From contig JBGSVE010000044.1 of NCBI GenBank assembly GCA_041753075.1, positions 1-64,000 on the forward strand: a DNA stretch of 64,000 nucleotides. The letters run 5' to 3'. The position numbers were made by a program, and so were the translations under genes. Below the pieces are notes generated by a model. That model saw nothing but the letters and a program-made list of their open reading frames with translations, did not search any database and was not told where the DNA came from. The stretch comes from UBA6163 sp041753075 (GTDB taxonomy: Bacteria; Planctomycetota; Planctomycetia; Pirellulales; Pirellulaceae). Positions 1 through 8,944 of the stretch are shown here, piece after piece (positions within the stretch are counted from its first letter, which is position 1; each line of letters begins with the position of its first letter).

Positions 1-784
1 GACTTCGCTCCGTCGCACAACTCGCGTAGCTTGCGTTCAGTTCGATCAAAACTGCGTGCCGTTCCAACTCGTTGGCAACCAACCCCGTGGTCCCCGATCC
101 ACCAAACGGATCGAGCACACAATCGTCTTCGCGCGAGCCCAACAAAATGCATCGACGGGCCAGTTCGCGGGGAAATGCAGCCGGATGGCCGTGGCTGCTT
201 GGGTCCGGCCCCAATATCCAAAAATTTCTCAGGTTCGCACCGGTGTCTTGGCGAACTGCAGTTGAGTCGCAGTAATAAGACGGCGATTTCGCGAACAGAA
301 AAATCTCTTCGGTGGCGCTGGTAGGTCTGTTCTTCACACTCTCGGGCATGGCTGTCTTTTTGATCCAGGCAATCTTGGACCGCAGTATCCAGCCATCCTC
401 TTGCAGGGCAAATGCGACTCTCCAGGGAAGCCCCATCAAATCGCGATCTTTCAAACCCCAAACTCCGGGTACTTTGCAATTACGCTTTTGAATCAGTTTC
501 TTTGTATTGCCAACGACTGCATTTGGGCCGCAATTGCCTGTGCCACCGTTGCGAGCGTACCCGTCACCAACATTTAACCACAACGTTCCATCACGCTTAA
601 GCTTATCGCGAACCGATCGAAAAACCGCGACCAAGTTCTTTACATAAAGGTCAGGTGACGGCTCGGCACCGATCTGATCGGGATGGTCGTAATCACGCAA
701 TCCCCAGTAAGGCGGCGATGTCACGCAGCACTGGATCGATTCATTTTCGAGGGTGGGCAGAATGGAGGCACAATCGCCGGTCAT
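1..784 (-). CDS. DNA methyltransferase, beta class (partial, runs off left edge)
   Basis: Predicted S-adenosylmethionine-dependent N4-cytosine or N6-adenine DNA methyltransferase. The reverse strand reads as one open frame with the catalytic motif SPPYWGLRDY near residue 22 and the SAM-binding motif DPFGGSGTTG close to the left edge. Motif IV before motif I is the order of beta-class enzymes (N6_N4_Mtase family). The chosen ATG at 784 gives MTGDCASIL, a usual N-terminus for this family. The frame stays open upstream, with GTG at 832 and TTG at 871 as alternatives, and there is no clear ribosome site at 784. The C-terminus is outside the window (261 codons visible). No restriction endonuclease is visible beside it, so whether it is an orphan or part of a restriction-modification system cannot be told. 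The family call is firm; the exact start and target are not. Confidence 0.85.
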   Translation of the reverse strand, partial: MTGDCASILPTLENESIQCCVTSPPYWGLRDYDHPDQIGAEPSPDLYVKNLVAVFRSVRDKLKRDGTLWLNVGDGYARNGGTGNCGPNAVVGNTKKLIQKRNCKVPGVWGLKDRDLMGLPWRVAFALQEDGWILRSKIAWIKKTAMPESVKNRPTSATEEIFLFAKSPSYYCDSTAVRQDTGANLRNFWILGPDPSSHGHPAAFPRELARRCILLGSREDDCVLDPFGGSGTTGLVANELERHAVLIELNASYASCATERS

Positions 785-915
785 GATTTTGAGATTGGCC
801 GATTGCCCCAGCGCTAGCTTTAGTTGTCTCACGTGCCGAACTGCTTCCAAGCGTGCGAATTCCGTTGCCAAAACGGACGCAGTTTTAGTTGATTTTGTCG
901 GAACTTTCCAGCAAC

Positions 916-3063
916 CTAATCCGGTGTATCGAGATACGGATCTTGGCCAATTTCGCGTTGCATTTTTTTGCGTTCTTTCTCGTGGTGCAACAACACCATG
1001 CGGTCGCGAAAGTGTTTGCGTTCGACGCGTCGTTGAGCTTTGCGGAACAGCGCCGCGTAGCTGTCCAGCGATCCGGGTGATGGTTTGGCGGCGATCGCTT
1101 CGCCAAGCTGGCGTAGTTTTTCGCCTTTGTCGGGTCCGAGTCCGTTCTTGAGAATGTCGTCGTCCAGGGACAGGTATTGGCGATACGAGCCGTGGTCGCC
1201 TTGGCGTCCACAGCGACCGATCAATTGGCGATCGATCCGCGCCGCGTCATGCAGTTCGGTGCAGATCACATGCATGCCGCCGAGCGCCTCGATCTCGCGA
1301 TTCAGCTTCACGTCGGTACCACGTCCAGCCATGTTGGTTGCCACGGTGACCTTTGATCGACTGCCGGCACGGGCGACAATTTCCGCTTCTTCGGCAACCT
1401 TGTTGGCGTTGAGCACTTCGTGCGCAATGCCTGCGTGGTCAAGCAACCGGGACAGCACTTCGCTTTTGTCGATCGAACGTGTTCCAATGAGCACGGGTCG
1501 TCCACCGGCGTGCATCGCAGCAACCTCGGTGACGATCGCTTCATATTTTTGCAGTGCGTTGCCAAACACGCGGTCGGCCAGTTGTTCGCGCTGTGGTGGG
1601 CGATTCGTTGGCACTCGCAATACCGGCGTACGGTAAATGCGCCGCAGTTCTCCGGCGCTCGTCGCTGCGGTTCCCGTCATACCGGCGAGTTTTTCATAAC
1701 GCAGGAACAAGTCTTGGACCGTGATTCGTGCCGCTTGGCCGGTCGGAACGCTGATCTCAATTTGTTCCTTGGCTTCGATCGCTTGGTGAATGCCGTCACG
1801 CCATTTACGGCCCTCTGCCAATCGCCCGGTGAACTCGTCAACAATCACGATTTCTTCGCCGCCCTTTTCGCTGGGGCGAACGACGTATTGGCGATTGAGC
1901 GTGAACTCGCGAAACACCTTGATCGATCGCTCGCTGAACTCGTAAAGGTCAACCAGGCCCATCGTCCGCACAAGATCCAGCTTCGGCAGCGAACGAACTT
2001 TCTGGCGACCTCGGGCCGTCAACTCGAATCGCTTCGTTTCGTCGTCGATGTAGTAGTGCTCGTCCAGATTGAATTGCGGTGCGATCTCTGCGGCCCAGCG
2101 ATAGGTCTGGACAATTTGGTCCCGCACGTTGTCTTCGATCGAACCGATGATCAGCGGCGTGCGAGCTTCGTCGATCAAAATACTGTCGGCCTCATCGACT
2201 AAGCAGAAGTGCATTCCACGCATCACGACGGCGTCGCCCGATTGGCTGAACCCACCGCCACCGGCATCACCGAGCATCTCGGTCTGCAAGCGGTTTTGCG
2301 CTCGCATCAATAAGCGATCGCGCAGAAAGTCAAAGCCAAACTCTTTGGCCGTGCCATAAGTCACCGCTGCGGCGTAGGCCGTTCGCCGGGCCGCTTGGTC
2401 ATCGGGTGTTTGAATCACACCGACCGAAACGCCAAGCATTTCATAAAGCGGTCGCATCCAATCGGCGTCACGCTGGGCCAGATAATCGTTGACCGTGGCC
2501 AGGTGTGCGCCCCTGCCCGCCAGCGAATGCAGGTACAACGGTAATGTTGCAGTCAACGTCTTGCCTTCACCCGTTTGCATCTCGGCAATGCAACCTTCGT
2601 ACAATGAAATGCCGCCGATCATTTGCACATCATAGTGACGCATCGACAACGATCGTCGGCCGGCCTCGCGACACAATGCGTAGGCTTCGGGTAATAGCAA
2701 ACCGAGCTTCTCGCCAGCCATCGCCCGGTAGCGGATTGCCAAACTTCGCTTACGCAAGTCAGCATCGGTTTCCTTGATGAGCATTGGCTCGAGTTCATTG
2801 ATTTGGCCCAGCAACCGACGCCAGCGGGCAAACCGAAACGAAAGCCCTCGCATTCCGAAGCTAACGCCTGGCGGTGGTATGGCGACGCCGGGAACAGCCG
2901 CGGGAACATCGGCGGGCGCGACCAAATCACCTTCGATGCCCGATTTAACCAGCGTTGACAGCGAAAAATCATCGTCCCCGCCGCCCACCACCGGCGACTC
3001 GTTGGGTTGCAATGCGGGGTTGGTGGCGGTGGATCGCGATGGATGGTTCGAAGCCGTAGACAT
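916..3063 (-). CDS. secA: SecA-like preprotein translocase ATPase, C-terminally short
   Basis: A SecA-family motor ATPase, which normally drives preproteins through SecYEG. The 715 residues hold Walker A MQTGEGKT (162-169), the DYLAQRD motif (about 193-199), Walker B DEAD (290-293) followed by the SecA signature DEARTPLI, a second nucleotide-binding fold with TNMAGRGTDVKL, and motif VI QLIGRCGRQGDHG. It ends soon after, with only a short piece of the helical scaffold (AQRRVERKHF). The helical wing and the C-terminal zinc-binding tail of typical 830-900-residue SecA are missing. The N-terminal 65 residues are low-complexity, rich in Pro, Ser and Gly. It could be an accessory (SecA2-like) motor or a lineage-specific short SecA; a full-length secA elsewhere in the genome would support the former. 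It is divergent from the BBP7 gene. Confidence 0.88.
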   Translation of the reverse strand: MSTASNHPSRSTATNPALQPNESPVVGGGDDDFSLSTLVKSGIEGDLVAPADVPAAVPGVAIPPPGVSFGMRGLSFRFARWRRLLGQINELEPMLIKETDADLRKRSLAIRYRAMAGEKLGLLLPEAYALCREAGRRSLSMRHYDVQMIGGISLYEGCIAEMQTGEGKTLTATLPLYLHSLAGRGAHLATVNDYLAQRDADWMRPLYEMLGVSVGVIQTPDDQAARRTAYAAAVTYGTAKEFGFDFLRDRLLMRAQNRLQTEMLGDAGGGGFSQSGDAVVMRGMHFCLVDEADSILIDEARTPLIIGSIEDNVRDQIVQTYRWAAEIAPQFNLDEHYYIDDETKRFELTARGRQKVRSLPKLDLVRTMGLVDLYEFSERSIKVFREFTLNRQYVVRPSEKGGEEIVIVDEFTGRLAEGRKWRDGIHQAIEAKEQIEISVPTGQAARITVQDLFLRYEKLAGMTGTAATSAGELRRIYRTPVLRVPTNRPPQREQLADRVFGNALQKYEAIVTEVAAMHAGGRPVLIGTRSIDKSEVLSRLLDHAGIAHEVLNANKVAEEAEIVARAGSRSKVTVATNMAGRGTDVKLNREIEALGGMHVICTELHDAARIDRQLIGRCGRQGDHGSYRQYLSLDDDILKNGLGPDKGEKLRQLGEAIAAKPSPGSLDSYAALFRKAQRRVERKHFRDRMVLLHHEKERKKMQREIGQDPYLDTPD

Positions 3064-3273
3064 AATGCCAAAATCGGAGGCGGTGCGGACGAGTTCGGCT
3101 CATTTTAGCGACTTCAGCAGCCGACGACCTGGCCAAAATCAACCACTTTTGGTGGAAGCTGCGTAATCTGGGAAGTGTTTCACTGCGTTTACGAAGGTTC
3201 TGAATGCAACGGTGGATTCTGTCGATCCTCCTATCCAGGTCGTAGTAGTATTCCCGACGCTTGAGAACCAATT
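3064..3273. promoter_or_regulatory. Divergent intergenic region of secA and the BBP7 gene
   Basis: 210 bp between divergently transcribed genes, so it should hold promoters for both. No palindrome, known operator or small gene is recognised in it. Confidence 0.4.
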
Positions 3274-4716
3274 ATGAAGATCACCTTGCGCAGGTTGACG
3301 ATGACGGCGGTTTTGCTGTCAACCTCAGTCGCATTCGCCGCCAACCCACAACGCAACACTTATGTGGGCGATACCGAAGCTGACTATTACGGCGACGAGT
3401 ATTACCCCGAAGACGACGCCGCGTATGCGGTTGAAGATAACGAGGTGCAGCAAGCCTCCGCCGTCCACATTGGCGACGGAGCTCCGGCGGCACCTCCTCA
3501 AGCGGGTTATTACTATCCGCCGACCGCGACGGTCCAGCCTGCCGGTTTCCGCAAGCATCATGCGATGGCAATGAGCGGAAGTTGCGACAGCGGTTGCGAC
3601 GCATCTTGCGGAGGTTGCGATGGTGGTTGCGACAGTTGCTCGCCGCGCCACGGCATGATGGGTCGAATGATGAATAACAAGTGCTCGCAGACTTGGCTTC
3701 AAGCCGAAACGCTGCTGTGGTTCCCGCAGTCGCGCCGCACGACGCCGTTGGTCGTGTTGGCACCGGCGGGCGAGTTCCCGTTTCTTGACAATCCCAATGC
3801 GACAGTCGCGCTGGACGAGTTTGGCAACAACATCTCGCCCGGTGCGCGGCTTGATTTTGGTCGCTACTTCAACGATGGCAACGTCGGCATTGGCGGTCGC
3901 TTCTGGGGTTTGAGCGACGATGATGACAGCTTCCGATTTGGTGGCGACGGAACCGACGTTTCGATCGGCCGCCCCTTCTTCAACGCCGGCCTTGGTGTTG
4001 AGGACGCTGTGATTATCGGATTCGAGGCTGGTGGCAACGACGACTTCACCGGCGAAGTCAGTGGCGAAGCATCGCTGCAGATGTTCGCTGCCGAAGCCTA
4101 TGGTCGCTTGAATTTGGGCCGCAGCCGCGACTATCAAACCGATATTATCGGTGGTTACTCGTTCTTCGGAATCGATGACGATTTGTTCATCCGCAGCAAT
4201 TCGATCGACAACGAAGACGGTGGCGAAACAACCTTCCGTGATTCATTCAGCACCGAGAACCGCTTTCACGGTGGTCAAATTGGTGCCGAAACCATCATTC
4301 GACGTGGTCGCTGGGTGGCACGGTCGCTGACCAAAGTTCACCTTGGAAACATGAACCAAGTGGCCACGATCAGCGGCAGTGCGACGAACACCGCCGTCCT
4401 CGGTGCTCCCGTGGAAACCTTTGACCGTGGCCTGCTGGCCGTCGGCAACCAGGGTGTCTTCGAGCGTGACGAGTTTACCTTCGCTCCCGAAATCAACCTG
4501 AAACTCGGCTATCGTTTCCGCGATCACGTTACGTTCACGGTCGGATACAGTTTCCTATACTGGAACAACGTCGCCTTGGCGGGACAGCAAATCGATCGCA
4601 ACATCGATCTTGACCAATCCAACTTGGCCGCCATTACCGAACCGCCAACATTCCGGTTCCAAGATGCGGGCTTCTGGGTCCAAGGTATCGATCTGGGTGC
4701 AACGATCGAGTTCTAG
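3274..4716 (+). CDS. BBP7-family outer-membrane beta-barrel protein
   Basis: Predicted secreted beta-barrel of the planctomycete BBP7 family (function unknown). A signal peptide is visible (MKITLRRLTMTAVLLSTSVA, then FAA). Next comes an acidic Tyr/Asp-rich stretch, then a Cys-rich segment CDSGCDASCGGCDGGCDSC at about residues 104-122, then the barrel domain from WLQAETLLWF (about 142) to the end, with alternating strands such as LKLGYRFRDHVTFTVGYSFLYWNN and a C-terminal Phe (GATIEF) typical of outer-membrane insertion signals. The Cys cluster could be disulphide-bonded in the periplasm or bind metal; that is inference. It is transcribed away from secA over a 210-bp gap and followed by a strong intrinsic terminator at 4785-4813, so it is probably a single-gene unit. 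Confidence 0.83.
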   Translation: MKITLRRLTMTAVLLSTSVAFAANPQRNTYVGDTEADYYGDEYYPEDDAAYAVEDNEVQQASAVHIGDGAPAAPPQAGYYYPPTATVQPAGFRKHHAMAMSGSCDSGCDASCGGCDGGCDSCSPRHGMMGRMMNNKCSQTWLQAETLLWFPQSRRTTPLVVLAPAGEFPFLDNPNATVALDEFGNNISPGARLDFGRYFNDGNVGIGGRFWGLSDDDDSFRFGGDGTDVSIGRPFFNAGLGVEDAVIIGFEAGGNDDFTGEVSGEASLQMFAAEAYGRLNLGRSRDYQTDIIGGYSFFGIDDDLFIRSNSIDNEDGGETTFRDSFSTENRFHGGQIGAETIIRRGRWVARSLTKVHLGNMNQVATISGSATNTAVLGAPVETFDRGLLAVGNQGVFERDEFTFAPEINLKLGYRFRDHVTFTVGYSFLYWNNVALAGQQIDRNIDLDQSNLAAITEPPTFRFQDAGFWVQGIDLGATIEF

Positions 4717-4784
4717 TCGATGTCTGTGGACGCGGCCGCTGGTGCCGGGAATCACCGCTGTCGCTTTGTGCCAGAAAATCTACG

Positions 4785-4813
4785 AAAAGCGTGCTCCTGG
4801 CGGGCACGCTTTT
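4785..4813 (+). terminator. Rho-independent terminator after the BBP7 gene
   Basis: A perfect 10-bp stem, AAAAGCGTGC (4785-4794) with GCACGCTTTT (4804-4813), closes a 9-nt loop and runs into a T-rich tract. It lies 69 bp beyond the BBP7 stop codon and before the next plus-strand gene. Confidence 0.82.
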
Positions 4814-4905
4814 TTCGTTTGCTGCCCCGAACGAACTGCCGCGCGGTTGGGTTATGATGGGTGAGCGTTTCGCGTTTACTTTTCCTGACACGTTCGAACC
4901 CCATC

Positions 4906-5814
4906 ATGCGATTAAATACACTGCTATTCGCGGCCTCGATTTTCTCCGCTGCAACAACCTGTTTTGCTCAAGAATGGATCGTACCGTTGCGGCCCGTTGA
5001 ATTGGTCCAGGGCGGATTTGAGTTTACCGAAGGACCGGCCAGCGGACCTGATGGGACGCTCTACTTCAGCGACATCCCCGCGACGCGAATCCACAAGCTT
5101 GCCATCGACGGCACGATCAGTCTGTTTACCGACCAATCTCGCCACACCAACGGCATGATCTTCACCGCGGCGGGAAAGTTGCTTGGTTGCCAAATGGATG
5201 GAACCGTTGTGCAGTACGATCTCGAGTCGGGCAGGCCCAGTCAAGTGCTGGCCGACTCGTTTGAAGGAATACGATTCAACGCTCCGAACGATCTTATCGC
5301 CGACAAGTTTGGTGGCGTTTACTTTACTGATCCGTTGTACCGCGCCCCCGAACCATTGCCGCAATCGGTCCAGACCGTTTACTACATTGCCGCCGACGCC
5401 AGCGTGACGCGTGTTACCGAGCCGATATCCGCGCCCAACGGGATTGGTTTGTCACCGGACGGCAAGACGCTGTATGTGGTCCCCAGCACACAACCACAAA
5501 TGCTGGCTTACGACGTGTTGCAAGCGGGCAAGCTTGGGCCGCAGCGTGTCCACTGCGTCGTTCGCCAACCGGCCGACCAAACTTCGACCGGCGGCGATGG
5601 AATGGTCGTCGATGTCGAGGGAAATCTTTACATCACGACGCACATCGGCGTGCAAATTTTCTCGCCCGCCGGGGCCGCGGTCGGATTGGTCGAATTAGCC
5701 GAACAACCCGCCAACGTCACCTTTGGTGGCTCCGATCGCAAGACGATTTACATGACCGCGCGAACGGGCCTTTACAAAGCACCAATGCCCATCGCCGGAT
5801 TGGCACCGAATTAA
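4906..5814 (+). CDS. SMP-30/gluconolactonase family protein, exported
   Basis: A six-bladed propeller of the SMP-30/gluconolactonase/LRE family, whose members hydrolyse sugar lactones in a metal-dependent way. Family hallmarks are GFEFTEGPASGPDGTLYFSD near the N-terminus, APNDLIADKFGGVYFTDP in the middle and APNGIGLSPDGKTLYV further on, with Glu and Asn residues at the expected metal positions. A clean signal peptide (MRLNTLLFAASIFSAATTCF, then AQ) starts at the ATG at 4906. A longer GTG start at 4861 would bury this signal behind 15 residues, so 4906 is preferred; the protein is then 302 residues. The palindrome at 5829-5893 follows the stop codon. The substrate cannot be told from sequence. 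Confidence 0.82.
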   Translation: MRLNTLLFAASIFSAATTCFAQEWIVPLRPVELVQGGFEFTEGPASGPDGTLYFSDIPATRIHKLAIDGTISLFTDQSRHTNGMIFTAAGKLLGCQMDGTVVQYDLESGRPSQVLADSFEGIRFNAPNDLIADKFGGVYFTDPLYRAPEPLPQSVQTVYYIAADASVTRVTEPISAPNGIGLSPDGKTLYVVPSTQPQMLAYDVLQAGKLGPQRVHCVVRQPADQTSTGGDGMVVDVEGNLYITTHIGVQIFSPAGAAVGLVELAEQPANVTFGGSDRKTIYMTARTGLYKAPMPIAGLAPN

Positions 5815-5828
5815 GTGCGGCGACAAAA

Positions 5829-5893
5829 ATTGTAGAACGGTTGTCCCCACCGTTTGCGCGTTCCCAAACGGTTGGGGACAACCATTCTACAAT
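5829..5893. repeat. Long palindrome, copy 1 of the ATTGTAGAACGG family
   Basis: The left arm (5829-5856) begins ATTGTAGAACGGTTGTCCCC. The right arm (5865-5893) is its reverse complement except for one mismatch and one bulged base, with an 8-nt loop. A shorter copy with the same arm sequence lies at 39015-39048. The element sits just after the SMP-30 gene and could terminate or stabilise the transcript. The presence of two copies in 64 kb suggests a dispersed genomic repeat. Confidence 0.85.
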
Positions 5894-6003
5894 CGCCACA
5901 TTCGTTGATAGCAATCGTTATCACTTGACCTCGTCGCTGCTGGATTGCTATGGCATGGACCGGAGTCCGCGTTTTTTAAACTCTGTCCATTGAGCAGTTC
6001 GCC

Positions 6004-7074
6004 TTGGTCGTTTTCCGCCCAAGCTTAATCAACGATCGACACGCCGTTGGCATTTTGATGTCAATCGTGGTGGCGGTCGCGCTATCGGCAATGGGCGGTT
6101 GCCAAGGAGCGGCTTACCGAGACGTGTATCACCAGAAAATGGCGGGCGAGATTCGCGTCCTCGAAGATCAACTGTACGACGCGGACTATCAAAACCAGGT
6201 TTTGCGAGACGAATTGATGCGAGCGGAAGTTAAGTCTTCGCAGATTCAGGTACCCGCAGCACCGCCGCGACGGACAATCTTTGGCAAGACATTGAACTCG
6301 TCAGGCGAGGTTGTCGAGATCACGCAGCCTCGATCCAGCTCAACCCCAGCGGCACCTAAGTCCACCTCGCCAAAATTGCCCGCCCGACCCACTGATGATT
6401 TGCCGCCGCCAGCCGGCAGCCAAGCGAAGAAGCCGCTGAGCGACCCTGAGCCAACACCGCCGCGACCGAAATCGTCGCCGATTCCGCCGTCCGAGCCGGT
6501 GCCACCGGGGGCCAGCGATTTGCTATTGCCCGATGTCGAGCTGGGTGATCCGGTTCCACCGCCGCCCGATTCAATGCCCGACATACTGCCAGGACAAATC
6601 GAATTGCCGGATACGGCACGTCGGCTCCAGTCGAGCCCGCCGGCAACACCCGTATCGATTCGAATTCACAAGGGGTTTTCGGGCGGCCATAAGTCCGATG
6701 ACCAGCCACCGATCGAAGGCATCGAATTGCTCGTCGAGGCAATTGATGAGGCCGGCAAACCGGTGGCGCTGGAGACGTTCGATATTGATGGCGTGATGAG
6801 CGTTGTGCTTTTGGACCCAGCCCGCAGCGCGGCGACGGCGCGAATCGGTAAATGGGAGTTTGGCCCGGATGAGATTCGCGAGATGGTACATGCAGGCCCG
6901 GCTAGCGGTTTGCGAGTCATTATCCCCTGGGGCGAAGAACGGCCGATCGGCGATAAAGTTTTGGCGCACGTGAAGTTGTCAGCCGTCGATGTGGCGATGC
7001 AAGCTCAGGCCGAATTGCCGATCGCCCAACCGAACGTCGCGCAGTGGACACCGCGCGGCCCGATGCGCAAGTGA
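6004..7074 (+). CDS. Putative lipoprotein with coiled coil and proline-rich region
   Basis: Function not recognised. The N-terminus has a hydrophobic stretch ending in a lipobox-like AMGGC (Cys33 from the TTG start at 6004). An ATG at 6058 would leave a signal without positive charge, so the TTG start is kept with low certainty. A short heptad-like helix follows (about residues 38-75, with EIRVLEDQL and NQVLRDELM), then some 130 residues rich in Pro and Ser, and then a compact beta-rich C-terminal domain (about 215-345). The Pro-rich linker could span periplasm or peptidoglycan; that is inference. It lies between two palindromic repeats and converges with fmt. Confidence 0.65.
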   Translation: MVVFRPSLINDRHAVGILMSIVVAVALSAMGGCQGAAYRDVYHQKMAGEIRVLEDQLYDADYQNQVLRDELMRAEVKSSQIQVPAAPPRRTIFGKTLNSSGEVVEITQPRSSSTPAAPKSTSPKLPARPTDDLPPPAGSQAKKPLSDPEPTPPRPKSSPIPPSEPVPPGASDLLLPDVELGDPVPPPPDSMPDILPGQIELPDTARRLQSSPPATPVSIRIHKGFSGGHKSDDQPPIEGIELLVEAIDEAGKPVALETFDIDGVMSVVLLDPARSAATARIGKWEFGPDEIREMVHAGPASGLRVIIPWGEERPIGDKVLAHVKLSAVDVAMQAQAELPIAQPNVAQWTPRGPMRK

Positions 7075-7100
7075 TCGGTTGTCGAACTATTTTTGTTCTG

Positions 7101-7160
7101 TGAGCGGTTTGGCGCTAGCCACCGGCCTCGTCAATCACCGGCGACTAATGCTTTGTCTCA
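7101..7160. repeat. Degenerate palindrome of the GGCGCTAGCCACCGG family
   Basis: The left arm at 7101-7125 contains GGCGCTAGCCACCGG; the partly complementary right arm at 7136-7160 contains CACCGGCGACTAATGC. Related copies are at 11354-11406 and 43551-43607. It sits between two convergent genes, where a bidirectional terminator role is plausible. Confidence 0.7.
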
Positions 7161-7184
7161 GCTTCGATTTCGGGTTACAAAGCA

Positions 7185-8252
7185 CTACGTCAATTCATTG
7201 CCGCGACCGAACTGCGTACCGATTGCCAACCGATAGCCGCGCATGAACTCCGCGCCGCTGACTTCATTGCGGCCTGCGGGTTGCAAACGTTCGACTTGGA
7301 CGATCCCCGGTTGCTCGATCGGTCCGGTGGCGATTCGTAAATGCTTGTCGTCGATGAGTTCGCCCGGTGACACACCGGCGGGAGCTTCGTTATTGATAAT
7401 TGTCGCGGCTCGAATGCCGATGCGCTGTGCCGATCGCCCGTCGCCAAGCAGGATATCGGTTGCTGCTCCGGGCCAAGGCTGCATGCCGCGGACATGACAA
7501 TCAATCTGCTTGGCCGTCTGAGTCCAATCGATCATTCCCATTGTCTTGGATAATCGCGGTGCGCGGCTGACGCGACTTGCGTCTTGCGGCGTACCGATGC
7601 TCGATACGCCGTCCCACGACGCGAGCATCTCGACGCTGCGCAACGTTGGCTCGACACCGAGCGAGGAAAGTTTTGCCTCGAGCGTTCCAGCGGTATCGGC
7701 GGGGTCGATTGGAATCGTGACGGTCGCCAAGATCGGACCGCCATCGAGTCGCGGTGTCATGTGGATAACCGACACACCGGCAACCTCATCACCGCTGAGC
7801 ACCGCCCACTGAACCGGCGCGGCACCGCGATATGCCGGCAACAATGAGCCATGCAAGTTGATACCTCCCAGCGGTGCGGTTGCCAGCGCCGCAGACGACA
7901 AGATTTGGCCATAGTCGCAAACGACAAGCAGCGTTGGACTGTGCTTGACAAGCTCCGCGATTGACTCGGTGTCATTGATACTGGCGGGATCAAACACGGC
8001 GAGCCCACGGTGCTGCGCAAACTCACGCACCGGAGATGGCGGTGGACCTCTGCGGCTTTTTACCGGCGGTGCGGGACGGGTCACCACGAGTGCGACTTCG
8101 TGGCCCGCGTCGCACAGTGCTACAAAGCTCGGCACCGCAAACGGACCGGTGCCCAACAGGATCAATCGCTGGCGGTGATTTGTCCGACCGCGACGGATCG
8201 GCCCTGGGGATGGCGTCTCAAGGTACGGCGGTGCATCGGTTTGATTTGACAT
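7185..8252 (-). CDS. fmt: Methionyl-tRNA formyltransferase
   Basis: Transfers a formyl group from 10-formyl-tetrahydrofolate to initiator Met-tRNA in the cytoplasm. The N-terminal formyltransferase domain shows GTGPFAVPSF, the signature LHGSLLPAYRGAAPVQWA (SLLP folate-binding motif with catalytic His) and the conserved Asp in RLDGGPIL. The C-terminal domain carries KQIDCHVRGMQPWPGA, typical of Fmt. The ATG at 8252 is preferred over the TTG at 8267 because GGGAGG lies seven bases upstream. The protein is 355 residues, slightly long because of about 30 extra N-terminal residues. It lies 15 bp downstream of def in the common def-fmt arrangement, so the two are probably cotranscribed. Confidence 0.95.
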   Translation of the reverse strand: MSNQTDAPPYLETPSPGPIRRGRTNHRQRLILLGTGPFAVPSFVALCDAGHEVALVVTRPAPPVKSRRGPPPSPVREFAQHRGLAVFDPASINDTESIAELVKHSPTLLVVCDYGQILSSAALATAPLGGINLHGSLLPAYRGAAPVQWAVLSGDEVAGVSVIHMTPRLDGGPILATVTIPIDPADTAGTLEAKLSSLGVEPTLRSVEMLASWDGVSSIGTPQDASRVSRAPRLSKTMGMIDWTQTAKQIDCHVRGMQPWPGAATDILLGDGRSAQRIGIRAATIINNEAPAGVSPGELIDDKHLRIATGPIEQPGIVQVERLQPAGRNEVSGAEFMRGYRLAIGTQFGRGNELT

Positions 8253-8267
8253 CGGCTGGCCTCCCAA

Positions 8268-8852
8268 TCACGCGTAGAGTGCTTCCCAAGCGGACAGTTC
8301 CCGCACCAATTGTTCATCCGCCGCGATGGCACCGGATGATTGTCGGCTGCGAAAATCGATTTCCAACTCGTCCAAGCCAAAGTCCAATTCACGTCGCTGT
8401 TCCTCGGTCATGCGGTCGAAGAAAAACTTACCCAGCAAATGATCATACTCGTGTTGGACGACGCGAGCGAGAAAACCATCGAGTTGGCGTTCGACGGGGT
8501 TGCCTTGCAGATCGTAGGCGCTGACGAAAATCTGTTTAGCACGGCGAACTTCGCCAAACAATCCGGGCAGACTCAAGCAACCTTCGCGATCGGAATCGCT
8601 ACCCTTGGGACGATGCAATTCGGGGTTGATAAGGACCAATTCTTCGCCTTCGCCGCGCTTACCAGCAGGATTGGCGACAAAAATCTTCAGCGGCAAATCG
8701 ACTTGGTTGGCGGCCAATCCTACGCCTTCTTGCTCGTACATCAAATCCAACATCTCCGCAGCGATTCCGCGCAAGTCGTTGTTAACGCGGCGGATCGGTT
8801 TGCTTACATAGCGAAGCGTGGGATGAGGATAGTGAACGATGCGAAGCGTCAT
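8268..8852 (-). CDS. def: Peptide deformylase
   Basis: Removes the formyl group from nascent N-terminal methionine using a bound metal ion. All three motifs are present (194-residue numbering): GVGLAANQ (43-50), EGCLSLPG (90-97, the metal Cys) and QHEYDHL (133-139, two metal His and the catalytic Glu). The start at 8852 gives MTLRIVHYPHPTLR, the usual family N-terminus; an in-frame ATG at 8888 would add 12 residues. It acts in the same formylation cycle as fmt directly downstream. Confidence 0.95.
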   Translation of the reverse strand: MTLRIVHYPHPTLRYVSKPIRRVNNDLRGIAAEMLDLMYEQEGVGLAANQVDLPLKIFVANPAGKRGEGEELVLINPELHRPKGSDSDREGCLSLPGLFGEVRRAKQIFVSAYDLQGNPVERQLDGFLARVVQHEYDHLLGKFFFDRMTEEQRRELDFGLDELEIDFRSRQSSGAIAADEQLVRELSAWEALYA

Positions 8853-8944
8853 GGCTGCCGATTTCAGGAGATTGAAGGACCGCATCATAATGATCGATCG
8901 ATCTCCATCGGTGCAGGGGCCACCGCTGGGCCCCGCACATCACT

